From Faecalibacterium prausnitzii (GTDB lineage: Bacteria; Bacillota; Clostridia; Oscillospirales; Ruminococcaceae), in the NCBI GenBank assembly GCA_002313795.1, contig DCCL01000002.1, positions 1 through 9,996 on the forward strand: a stretch of 9,996 bases of DNA, in the 5' to 3' direction. Positions 4,985-9,996 of the stretch are shown here, piece by piece; the first letter of the stretch is position 1, and the number at the start of each line of letters is the position of its first letter. A program made the translations under genes and the position numbers. The notes below the pieces were generated by a model. The model made no database searches, was not told the origin of the DNA, and saw only the letters and a program-made list of their open reading frames with translations.

Positions 4985-5109
4985 CTGCTGTCTTTGTCAT
5001 CGTGCGAAATTCTCCATACAATATCAAATGTGATATGTACGACCTGCGCAATCAGTGCCAGTAAACTGACGATGACTGCCAGAAGTGTAAGCATCTCTGC
5101 AAGACTCAT
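4972..5109 (-). CDS. Small holin-like/TxpA-like membrane peptide (toxin 3, subfamily A)
   Basis: A 45-residue minus-strand peptide, easily missed because of its size. It starts MSLAEMLTLLAVIV, has one hydrophobic span (about 7-32), then an RISHDDKD segment and ends SSKKK. It differs from the peptide at 3124-3261 at three positions (L11 to V, I23 to V, N42 to S), so the two are recent paralogues in opposite orientation. The ATG at 5109 is preceded by GGGAGGG (plus 5117-5123) with 7 bases between. The leader carries the same sequestering fold as toxin 1. Strong protein conservation alongside third-position differences suggests selection on the peptide. Function is inferred as a type I toxin from this architecture. 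Confidence 0.7.
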   Translation of the reverse strand: MSLAEMLTLLAVIVSLLALIAQVVHITFDIVWRISHDDKDSSKKK

Positions 5110-5116
5110 GTGGCAT

Positions 5117-5144
5117 CCCTCCCTTCGCTGCTGAGCGTCGGGAG
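5117..5144 (-). promoter_or_regulatory. Shine-Dalgarno-sequestering hairpin, toxin 3
   Basis: In the minus-strand RNA, CTCCC (5144-5140) pairs with GGGAG (5123-5119) of the ribosome binding site, enclosing CGCT (5137-5134)/AGCG (5129-5126) with a four-base loop. The same fold as at toxin 1, with a different inner stem. Further upstream in this leader, AAAGTGC/GCACTTT followed by Ts could form a second, terminator-like hairpin absent from toxin 1. Confidence 0.5.
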
Positions 5145-5246
5145 CTGAACTTCAAAAAGTGCCCTCCCGCACTTTCGTTCATTCCAAAGAGCTTAGAAGC
5201 CGTTTTAATAAGCATTTCACACCGTCCGAACGACCTTCTGTTCCAA

Positions 5247-5275
5247 AGGATACCACAAAACCACCAAAAGCGCAG
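5247..5275 (-). promoter_or_regulatory. Toxin-3 mRNA promoter (extended -10)
   Basis: On the minus strand, CTGCGC (5275-5270), 17 bp, TATCCT (5252-5247) preceded by TGG. The -35 is poor and the extended -10 probably carries it. The leader is about 130 nt. The layout matches locus 1, but the sequence is more diverged. Confidence 0.5.
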
Positions 5276-5314
5276 CATCGCGTGGATTCACTCCACCCGG
5301 TGCTGGGCTTTTTT
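5266..5314 (+). terminator. Hairpin upstream of toxin-3 promoter
   Basis: AAAAGCGCAGCA (5266-5277) pairs with TGCTGGGCTTTT (5301-5312) with one mismatch, followed on plus by more Ts. No plus-strand gene needs it. It corresponds to the hairpin in front of toxin 1, with the toxin -35 in one arm, and would shield the toxin promoter from outside transcription. Confidence 0.5.
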
Positions 5315-5397
5315 CTTTTATTTTTGTCTGTTCTTCCAATTTTCCGGAGCCGGAATTGGCGATACATCCAGACATCTCCCTGTTTTTTCAAATCATA

Positions 5398-5426
5398 TTG
5401 ACATCTTATCGTAGAAATCCTATCAT
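5398..5426 (+). promoter_or_regulatory. Promoter of the 5536-6102 lipoprotein gene
   Basis: TTGACA (5398-5403), 17 bp, TATCAT (5421-5426). Start near 5433, giving a leader of about 100 nt. Confidence 0.65.
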
Positions 5427-5471
5427 TGTGTCATAAGAGATAAAAAGAGTCTTTATCGCGCTTTTCTGTTA

Positions 5472-5502
5472 TTTTACCGTATATCATTCTATTTTTACCG
5501 TA
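5472..5502 (+). repeat. Pair of TTTTACCGTA direct repeats in the lipoprotein leader
   Basis: TTTTACCGTA occurs at 5472-5481 and 5493-5502, a 21-bp period (two helical turns), inside the predicted leader. Two same-face half sites could bind a repressor, but ten-base repeats in AT-rich DNA may be chance. Confidence 0.3.
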
Positions 5503-5535
5503 GCATGCTGTCCTTGCAGCAGAGAGGAGTCCATT

Positions 5536-6102
5536 ATGACACGATGCACAAAGCTCTGCGCCGTATTCCTCAGCCTTACCCTGACCCTGCTGCTCCTGTG
5601 CAGCTGTCAGAAAACCGCTGCTCCCCTCATCCTGCCGGAGACGAATGGAACCACCCGCCCCTCTCAGTGGAAAGCTCAGCTTCTCGCCGCGCTCAATGAC
5701 TACCAACGTTCTTTTGGACTTTCAGAGCATTATATTCAGGATACCCACACGAACGCCGAGGCGGTTCTGCATTACATCCAGCAGCAGGCCAACGACGACC
5801 CCGCCAAGGTCGCCGAACTGCTGTCCGAAGATCCGGATGGTTTTGTGAACTGCGCCGCTGCACTGAAAGAGCTCCTTCATCCTACGGACGATGAGACCTG
5901 TGCGGTCAGCTATGCTCCTCTCCCGGCAGATGCCCTCACCTCGCAGGAGGTCGACCTGACCGACACGGCCCACAACCTCATCCGCAATCGGAAGCTCATC
6001 ACCTACTCCGACACTTTCTCTCCGGAAAACTGCGAGAAGACCAGCGTTACTGCCACAAGCATCGGCGGACAGATGTACGTTCTCGTTGTGTTCTCTTCCT
6101 GA
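5536..6102 (+). CDS. Putative lipoprotein of unknown function
   Basis: 188 residues. A short basic start (MTRCTK), a leucine-rich core (about 7-21) and LCSC at 21-24 suggest a lipoprotein signal peptide with C24 as the lipidated residue. Cysteine at the -2 position of the lipobox is unusual, so plain secretion or a membrane anchor remains possible. The mature part is polar and acidic. It has a helical stretch with many Gln/Asn/Ala (about 45-115) and a C-terminal TSVTATSIGGQMYVLVVFSS-like strand region. No family is recognised and there is no similarity to the other lipoprotein beyond the signal. GAGAGGAG precedes the ATG by about 7 bases. It is monocistronic, with a strong terminator 7 bases after the stop. 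A short convergent RNA is predicted beneath its 3' end. Confidence 0.75.
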   Translation: MTRCTKLCAVFLSLTLTLLLLCSCQKTAAPLILPETNGTTRPSQWKAQLLAALNDYQRSFGLSEHYIQDTHTNAEAVLHYIQQQANDDPAKVAELLSEDPDGFVNCAAALKELLHPTDDETCAVSYAPLPADALTSQEVDLTDTAHNLIRNRKLITYSDTFSPENCEKTSVTATSIGGQMYVLVVFSS

Positions 6103-6104
6103 GG

Positions 6105-6188
6105 CAGCAAAAAGACCGCTGTGGTTTCCTGCTCCACAGCGGTCTTTTCTATCAGCAGTTGTTCAGGTACTTACTGATTGCTTTCTAT
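6105..6188 (-). ncRNA. Orphan short RNA convergent on the lipoprotein gene
   Basis: Predicted from a perfect promoter (6195-6223) and the hairpin at 6110-6148, whose minus-strand side ends in TTTTT, giving about 85 nt. The design equals the antitoxin RNAs: strong promoter, 5' region with a small ATCAG/CTGAT stem, and termination at a bidirectional hairpin shared with the opposing gene. No toxin peptide lies opposite, only the lipoprotein 3' end. It could be a solo antitoxin-like RNA, or a 3' antisense regulator of the lipoprotein. Confidence 0.5.
6110..6148. terminator. Bidirectional terminator after the lipoprotein gene
   Basis: A perfect 15-bp stem, AAAAGACCGCTGTGG (6110-6124)/CCACAGCGGTCTTTT (6134-6148), with a nine-base loop. 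T-runs are present on both strands. It serves the lipoprotein on plus, and the short RNA and probably the exchanger gene on minus. Confidence 0.85.
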
Positions 6189-6194
6189 ACTTTT

Positions 6195-6223
6195 ATTATA
6201 CTGAGTTCCCTGCTTCCTGTCAA
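6195..6223 (-). promoter_or_regulatory. Perfect-consensus minus-strand promoter without a downstream gene
   Basis: On the minus strand, TTGACA (6223-6218), 17 bp, TATAAT (6200-6195). The spacer and flanks resemble those of antitoxin promoters 1 and 2 (a shared GAGTT next to the -10 and related C/T-rich bases), suggesting common descent. Confidence 0.75.
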
Positions 6224-6279
6224 TGGAAGCTTTTGTCGATTTTTGTCGTACTGGAATGGTTTTTATCGCAGACCCGTCT

Positions 6280-7248
6280 TTACAGCGTAAACTGCACCGC
6301 GCAGAATGCTGCATAGATGCAGAGCAGTGCCACACCCTGTGCACGGTACAGCTTGCCGCGCAGCAGAGCCGGGGCCGTCAGCAGAACCATCACCAGCAGC
6401 ATGACGGGCAGCTCCAACACCAGACTTGAGTTGATGCCGAACAGGGTCGCGCTCTGGGGGATATCAAAGGGAGCCAGTGTCACCGAGATGCCGCTGACCA
6501 GCACAAGATTGAACACGTTTGCGCCCACCACATTGCCCAGCGAGAGGTCGCTGTGGCCCTTGGTCAGGGAGGTGATGGCCGTGACCAGCTCCGGCAGAGA
6601 GGTGCCCAGAGCAACAAAAGTCAGCGCAATGACAGATTCGGGAACGCCCAGTGCCTGAGCGATGAGGGTGCCGTTGTCTACCAGCAGGTCAGCGCCCACT
6701 GCAATAAGGGCTGCGCCGACCACCAGCAGCAGGATGGTCTTGCCGAGGCTCACCGTCTCTTCCTCATGCTCCGGCTCCACGCCCGAATCGATCTCAGCAG
6801 TCTTCATCTGCCACATATTCGCCACCATATAGGCTACGAACATCACCAGCATCAGGATGCCCATGGGACGGGTAAAGCGGCCAAAACCGTAGGCGGCCAC
6901 GCAGTAGATCGCAGCGGCCGCGAAGAAGAACGCCACCGGCATCCGCAGGGTCTTGGGGTCTACCTTGCCGGGCCGGACGGCAATGGTGATGGCCGCGATG
7001 AGAGCGGCATTGCAGATGACCGAGCCGATGGCGTTGCCGTAGGCGATCTCACCATGGCCGGACACCGCAGACATGGTGGAGACCATCACCTCAGGAAGCG
7101 TGGTGCCGATGGAGACCACCGTTGCACCGATGAGCAGTTCCGGCAGGTGGAAGCGCCGGGCCAGCGACGAAGCGCCGTCCACGAACCAGTCGCCGCCCTT
7201 GATGAGGCAGAGCAGACCAAAAACAAACAGAATGCCTGGTATAAGCAT
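6280..7248 (-). CDS. CaCA-family Na+/Ca2+ (cation) antiporter, YrbG-like
   Basis: A 322-residue inner-membrane protein with about ten hydrophobic segments in two halves, joined by an acidic cytoplasmic-type loop (about 150-166, rich in Glu). Both alpha repeats are present. Alpha-1 is GATVVSIGTTLPE (41-53, E53) followed by GNAIGSVICN. Alpha-2 is TFVALGTSLPE (210-220, E220) followed by GNVVGANVFN. These acidic residues bind the cation in known exchangers. The family exchanges Na+ or H+ for Ca2+ or other cations; the substrate here is not provable. I use the ATG at 7248 because GGAGG lies 6 bases before it. An upstream ATG at 7293 would add 15 polar residues without a ribosome site. A promoter at 7375-7403 gives a leader of about 120 nt containing a GGGCGCA/TGCGCCC hairpin just before the ribosome site. 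Confidence 0.9.
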   Translation of the reverse strand: MLIPGILFVFGLLCLIKGGDWFVDGASSLARRFHLPELLIGATVVSIGTTLPEVMVSTMSAVSGHGEIAYGNAIGSVICNAALIAAITIAVRPGKVDPKTLRMPVAFFFAAAAIYCVAAYGFGRFTRPMGILMLVMFVAYMVANMWQMKTAEIDSGVEPEHEEETVSLGKTILLLVVGAALIAVGADLLVDNGTLIAQALGVPESVIALTFVALGTSLPELVTAITSLTKGHSDLSLGNVVGANVFNLVLVSGISVTLAPFDIPQSATLFGINSSLVLELPVMLLVMVLLTAPALLRGKLYRAQGVALLCIYAAFCAVQFTL

Positions 7249-7374
7249 ATGGTTCCTCCAAATTATCTCTCCGGGCGCAGCGGTGCGCCCCAAACACGCC
7301 TTTTCGTTCCATTCCCGGGTCTCTGCTGCACATCTGCGTGCGGCCTCCCGGAAAGGAAAAGGCCAAGTTCATAT

Positions 7375-7403
7375 ATGATACCAGACTTTCTACGAAAATA
7401 CAA
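7375..7403 (-). promoter_or_regulatory. Antiporter gene promoter (extended -10)
   Basis: On the minus strand, TTGTAT (7403-7398), 17 bp, TATCAT (7380-7375) preceded by TGG. The 7260-7651 interval holds no gene: it contains this promoter and leader plus the divergent promoter and leader of toxin 4. Confidence 0.6.
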
Positions 7404-7479
7404 CATCTCGTGGAAAATCTTTTCCGCACGTTCCCGGGATTTCCGGAAACGGCCCTATTATAATAAGGTATCCCCCCGG

Positions 7480-7509
7480 TTGAGATCTCACGCTTTTTAT
7501 GGTTATCCT
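7480..7509 (+). promoter_or_regulatory. Toxin-4 mRNA promoter
   Basis: TTGAGA (7480-7485), 18 bp, TATCCT (7504-7509). The T-rich spacer end (TTTTTATGG) and the AGAAAGG just after it align with toxin locus 2. The start near 7516 gives a leader of about 135 nt. The upstream hairpin seen at the other toxin promoters is not evident here. Confidence 0.5.
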
Positions 7510-7550
7510 GTTACCAGAAAGGCGCTGTCCGTATGCAGCAGCGGTCATGC

Positions 7551-7645
7551 TCTCTCCTTGGTGTCATTGCCGCACCTCGGAGGAAGTTCAAGTATTGTCA
7601 TCCTCCGAGAGTTTGAATGTTTACACAGAAGAACTCAAGGAGGGA
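7551..7645 (+). promoter_or_regulatory. Structured leader of toxin 4: anti-SD plus 9-bp hairpin
   Basis: TCTCTCCTTG (7551-7560) pairs with CAAGGAGGGA (7636-7645), the ribosome binding site, over ten positions with one G-U. Between them CTCGGAGGA (7576-7584) pairs with TCCTCCGAG (7601-7609). Compared with toxin 2, three stem pairs differ on both sides while pairing is kept, which is good evidence for a selected RNA fold. Confidence 0.6.
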
Positions 7646-7651
7646 TCCACT

Positions 7652-7867
7652 ATGGAGATCATGGATCATGTCATCGCGCTGCTCGGCCTTCTGGCCACCG
7701 TTATCATTGGCACCGCTAAAATCACCTGGACGCTGGCCAAAGAGATCTTTCGGAGCAGGTATTCCTCGAAGCGCTATTCTATGGCAATTCAACTTTTTAA
7801 TGCAACAGCAACAACGTTGAATTGCATATTGCAAAGATGCCGTTTCGATGTTGCACTAATTTCTTGA
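7652..7867 (+). CDS. Small membrane peptide with altered C-terminus (toxin 4, subfamily B)
   Basis: A 71-residue frame. Residues 1-43 align with the 45-residue peptide at 3616-3753: MEI start, LLATVIIG (13-20), an ITW, an FR pair and a final YS. The expected KK-stop end is missing. At that point a 95-bp insertion (7781-7875) adds 28 unrelated residues, including two cysteines, and supplies a new TGA. After the insertion the ancestral AAAAAATG(A/G)CAAG sequence resumes. GGAGGG lies about 7 bases before the ATG. The hydrophobic span (about 6-28) is intact, so membrane insertion is still likely. Whether the extended peptide is toxic, neutralised or exapted cannot be told. Without the insertion the frame would have ended about ten codons sooner in altered sequence, because the old stop now reads TGG. 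Confidence 0.6.
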   Translation: MEIMDHVIALLGLLATVIIGTAKITWTLAKEIFRSRYSSKRYSMAIQLFNATATTLNCILQRCRFDVALIS

Positions 7868-7875
7868 TCTGCGAT
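7781..7875. other. 95-bp insertion in toxin 4
   Basis: Located by comparison with toxin locus 2: TATTCT then AAAAAATG are adjacent there but separated by 95 bp here. It contains two inverted repeats, CAATTCAAC/GTTGAATTG and TGCAACA/TGTTGCA, and is AT-richer than its surroundings. I see no clear target-site duplication, no transposase and no second copy in the window. It could be a miniature element remnant or a substitution; exact ends are uncertain by a few bases. Confidence 0.55.
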
Positions 7876-7885
7876 AAAAAATGGC

Positions 7886-7991
7886 AAGAAAAATGACCGC
7901 CCCAAGCGACCAAACTTTGGCGGTCATTTTTTCTTAACGTGACACTCAAGGAGGGAGCTGACCAACCATGCAGCCAGCGCCTTTCTTTTGT
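7886..7991 (-). ncRNA. Antisense RNA antitoxin candidate 4
   Basis: About 105 nt from the promoter at 7998-8026 to the terminator. Because of the insertion it covers only the toxin 3' UTR, not its stop codon. It carries a 13-nt stretch (7956-7944, TCCCTCCTTGAGT) perfectly complementary to the toxin-4 ribosome binding site region at 7633-7645, so it could block translation directly. A 5' stem GCTGGC.../...GTCAGC is possible with G-U pairs. Ends are estimates. Confidence 0.6.
7893..7927. terminator. Bidirectional terminator of toxin-antitoxin locus 4
   Basis: ATGACCGCC (7893-7901) pairs with GGCGGTCAT (7919-7927). The plus side ends in six Ts, and the minus side in TTTTTCTTG. Same stem as the other three loci. 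Confidence 0.8.
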
Positions 7992-7997
7992 GCTTTT

Positions 7998-8026
7998 ATT
8001 ATAGATGTTCCAGCGCAGATCATCAA
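7998..8026 (-). promoter_or_regulatory. Antitoxin-4 promoter
   Basis: On the minus strand, TTGATG (8026-8021), 17 bp, TATAAT (8003-7998). It starts just downstream of oppF, so read-through from the transporter operon could also feed the antitoxin RNA. Confidence 0.7.
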
Positions 8027-8029
8027 GCC

Positions 8030-8045
8030 AGCTTCTTCGGAAGCT
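8030..8045 (-). terminator. Weak hairpin after oppF
   Basis: AGCTTC (8030-8035) and GAAGCT (8040-8045) form a six-bp stem. On the minus strand the loop is CGAA and what follows is not T-rich, so it is at best a weak terminator. The oppF transcript may continue into the antitoxin-4 region and end at 7893-7927. Confidence 0.3.
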
Positions 8046-8064
8046 TTCTTTACAGCTGCGTTTT

Positions 8065-8997
8065 TTATTTGCACCATTTTGCGAACTCTTCATCCGTGCA
8101 CTTGACGTAGTGGCTGCCGCTGACGAGATGGCTGGTGCCCTTGTTGTAATCGATGCCGGAGGTGGCATAATCGTAGGTCTCTGCCACACGGCGCTTCTCC
8201 ACCACCGGGTTGGGCAGCGGGATGGCCGAGAGCAGGCTCCGGGTGTAGGGGTGGATGGGGTTGGAGAAGATCTCCTCGGTGGTACCGGTCTCCAGCAGAT
8301 GACCCAGATGCAGCACGCCGATGCGGTCCGAGATATACTTGACCATGGACAGGTCATGGGCGATGAACAGGTAGGCCGTGCCGGTCTCCTGCTGGATATC
8401 CTTCATCAGGTTGACCACCTGCGCCTGAATGGACACATCCAGTGCAGAGATGCACTCATCCGCGATGATGAGCTTGGGGTTCATGATGAGGGCGCGGGCA
8501 ATGCCGACACGCTGACGCTGGCCGCCGGAGAACTGATGGGGGTAGCGCTCTGCGTGCTCGGGGGCAAGGCCCACCTTGGCCAGGATCTTTTCCACCTTCT
8601 CGCGGCGTTCTGCCGGGGTCTTATACATATGGTGGATGTCCAGACCTTCGCCGATGATGTCCTCCACCTTCTTGCGGGGGTTCAGGGACGCCATAGGGTC
8701 CTGAAAGATCATCTGCATCTGGGTGCGCAGGATGCTGTTCTGGGCGTGGGTCAGTTTTCCGCTGATGTCCTGTCCATCAAAGGTGATCTTGCCTGCGGTG
8801 GGGTCATAGAGCCGGATGATGCTCCGGCCAATGGTGGATTTGCCCGAGCCGGACTCACCCACCAGACCATAGGTCTCGCCGGGATAGATCTCAAAGCTGA
8901 CATCATCCACGGCCTTGACGGTGAAGTTCTTATTCACCTTGAAATACTGTTTCAGCCCCTCGACCTTCAGCAGAGGGGTAGCGCTTTGAGCTGCCAT
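8065..8997 (-). CDS. oppF: Oligopeptide/dipeptide ABC transporter ATP-binding protein (OppF type)
   Basis: A 310-residue ATPase that powers peptide uptake together with OppD and two membrane subunits, on the cytoplasmic face. Motifs in order: Walker [10 protein letters not shown] (47-55), Q-loop Q99 in FQDP, signature FSGGQRQR (156-163), Walker B LIIADE ending at E181, D-loop SALD (184-187), H-loop H214 in IAHD. The C-terminal HPYTRSLLSAIP segment marks the peptide/nickel-type subfamily, and the length is normal. Its ATG directly follows the oppD stop with no gap. GGAGG inside the oppD end, 8 bases before the ATG, serves as its ribosome site, so the two are translationally coupled. App, Dpp and Opp homologues cannot be told apart from sequence alone, so the substrate is open. 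Confidence 0.92.
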   Translation of the reverse strand: MAAQSATPLLKVEGLKQYFKVNKNFTVKAVDDVSFEIYPGETYGLVGESGSGKSTIGRSIIRLYDPTAGKITFDGQDISGKLTHAQNSILRTQMQMIFQDPMASLNPRKKVEDIIGEGLDIHHMYKTPAERREKVEKILAKVGLAPEHAERYPHQFSGGQRQRVGIARALIMNPKLIIADECISALDVSIQAQVVNLMKDIQQETGTAYLFIAHDLSMVKYISDRIGVLHLGHLLETGTTEEIFSNPIHPYTRSLLSAIPLPNPVVEKRRVAETYDYATSGIDYNKGTSHLVSGSHYVKCTDEEFAKWCK

Positions 8998-9996
8998 TTA
9001 CTCCGCCTCCTCGATCTTTTTTGCTTCTGCACGCATCCGGGTGATACGCTCTTTCAGCTCAGGCGGCATCTCCACCTTGGGGGCACGGGGGTCCAGCAGC
9101 CAGGTGGCTGCAAAGTGGGTGTCGCTGATCTTGAACATGGGCGGGTCGATCTCGTCGTCAATCTCCAGCGCATACTTGTTGCGGGGTGCAAAGGCGTCGC
9201 CCGGCTTCTCATGCAGCAGGTTCGGCGGCGAACCGGGGATGGTGTACAGGCGCTCGTCGGCGGTGTCCAGATCGGGCATAGCAGACAGCAGGCCCCAGGT
9301 ATAGGGGTGGCGGGGGTCGTAGAATATCTCGTCGATGGTGCCGGTCTCCACGATCTTGCCGGCGTACATGACATCCACGTAGTCGGCCACTTTTGCCACA
9401 ACGCCCAAATCATGGGTGATGTAGATGACCGAGATGCCGCGCTCCTGCTGGATGCTGCGGATAAGTTCCAAGATCTTGGCCTGAATGGTCACATCCAGTG
9501 CGGTGGTGGGCTCATCGCAGATGAGCAGGTCAGGGTCGCAGGCCAGTGCGATGGCGATGACCACACGCTGCCGCATACCGCCGGAGAGCTGATGGGGATA
9601 ACTCTTCATCCGCTTTTCCGCATCGGTGATGCCCACTTCTTCCAGCAGTTTGAGAGCTTTCTGGTAGGCTTCGGCTTTGGACATCTTGAAGTGCCACAGC
9701 ATGCCCTCCATGACCTGCTTGCCGATCTGCATGGTGGGGTCAAGGCTGGTCATGGGGTCCTGGAACACCATGGCGATGCGCTTGCCGTTGATGTGGCGGC
9801 GGATCCACTTTTTGTCTTTCTGCAGCAGGTCTACGCTCTCGGGGGTGCCGTCGGCGTGATGATAGTTGAAGGTGATGCTGCCGCTGTTCACGGTGGCGTT
9901 CTTGGCCAGAATGCCCATGGCCGCCTTCATGGTGACGGACTTGCCCGAACCGGACTCGCCCACCAGCGCCACAGTCTCGCCCTTATACAGGTCGAT
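8998..9996 (-). CDS. oppD: Oligopeptide/dipeptide ABC transporter ATP-binding protein (OppD type), 5' end outside window
   Basis: 332 residues visible. The frame is open to the right edge, where it reads [15 protein letters not shown], so the start and roughly 30 residues lie beyond 9996. An internal GTG at 9972 is not the start. Visible motifs: Walker A GESGSGKS (13-20), Q-loop Q79 in FQDP, signature LSGGMRQR, Walker [14 protein letters not shown]-loop ITHD. The C-terminal peptide-transporter extension has [15 protein letters not shown] and [10 protein letters not shown]. At the places where many OppD/DppD proteins carry four iron-sulphur-cluster cysteines, this one has D, N, D and T. It precedes oppF in one operon. 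The permease and binding-protein genes presumably lie to the right. Confidence 0.9.
   Translation of the reverse strand: MDLYKGETVALVGESGSGKSVTMKAAMGILAKNATVNSGSITFNYHHADGTPESVDLLQKDKKWIRRHINGKRIAMVFQDPMTSLDPTMQIGKQVMEGMLWHFKMSKAEAYQKALKLLEEVGITDAEKRMKSYPHQLSGGMRQRVVIAIALACDPDLLICDEPTTALDVTIQAKILELIRSIQQERGISVIYITHDLGVVAKVADYVDVMYAGKIVETGTIDEIFYDPRHPYTWGLLSAMPDLDTADERLYTIPGSPPNLLHEKPGDAFAPRNKYALEIDDEIDPPMFKISDTHFAATWLLDPRAPKVEMPPELKERITRMRAEAKKIEEAE

Noticed and set aside
2895..5314. CRISPR array from the recurring GACCGCC/GGCGGTC elements
   Set aside because: The repeats are terminator stems at irregular distances, in both orientations and with genes between; there are no regular spacers or cas genes.
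7249..7293. Upstream ATG at 7293 for the antiporter
   Set aside because: It adds 15 polar residues before the first membrane segment and overlaps the leader hairpin, while GGAGG is positioned for the ATG at 7248.
7249..7368. Metal-sensing riboswitch in the antiporter leader
   Set aside because: The leader has simple hairpins, but I could not find the conserved core of the yybP-ykoY or other known cation riboswitches.
6553..7719. Plus-strand open frame of 388 codons opposite the antiporter
   Set aside because: Low-complexity His/Gln/Arg translation, antisense to a well-supported membrane protein and overlapping promoters and the toxin-4 leader and gene.

Overview
The window looks like chromosomal DNA of a moderately GC-rich gut Clostridia-type Firmicute. 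The protein families, strong GGAGG-type ribosome binding sites, many near-consensus sigma-A promoters, lipoproteins with Firmicute-style signal peptides and small TxpA/holin-like peptides would fit Oscillospiraceae such as Faecalibacterium. The genus is inferred, not shown. There are no rRNA or tRNA genes, no CRISPR array and no recognisable transposase.

Left part (1-2941): a minus-strand thiamine-diphosphate enzyme of the acetolactate synthase family (191-1843) diverges from aroD, the type I 3-dehydroquinate dehydratase of the shikimate pathway (2125-2883). Each has its own promoter, and a terminator-like hairpin lies between the acetolactate synthase promoter and its start codon. Right part (6280-9996): a CaCA-family cation/Ca2+ exchanger (6280-7248, minus) and the two ATPase genes of an oligopeptide/dipeptide ABC importer (oppF complete, oppD cut by the right edge), both minus strand. 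Two unrelated lipoproteins of unknown function lie in the middle (4055-4564 minus; 5536-6102 plus).

The notable content is in the apparently empty spaces. Four copies of a compact locus occur at about 2.9-3.4, 3.4-3.9, 4.84-5.28 (inverted) and 7.48-8.03 kb. Each has a promoter, a long structured 5' leader that can hide the Shine-Dalgarno sequence, and a very short membrane-peptide gene (45 codons in three copies, 71 in the fourth). Each ends in a bidirectional ATGACCGCC/GGCGGTCAT terminator. From the far side, a convergent near-consensus promoter (TTGACA or TTGATG, 17 bp, TATAAT or TACAAT) would make a roughly 105-nt RNA ending in the same terminator. This is the layout of TxpA/RatA- and BsrG/SR4-type type I toxin-antitoxin modules. 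The peptides form two subfamilies, A (3124-3261 and 4972-5109) and B (3616-3753 and 7652-7867). One B copy carries a 95-bp insertion that rewrites its C-terminus. An orphan promoter and short RNA of similar design (6105-6223) lies under the 3' end of the second lipoprotein gene.

The four loci are interleaved with housekeeping genes, not on an evident prophage or plasmid. Identical 50-bp antitoxin-promoter blocks 510 bp apart point to recent tandem duplication or gene conversion. Expression, toxicity and antisense activity are inferred from sequence only.
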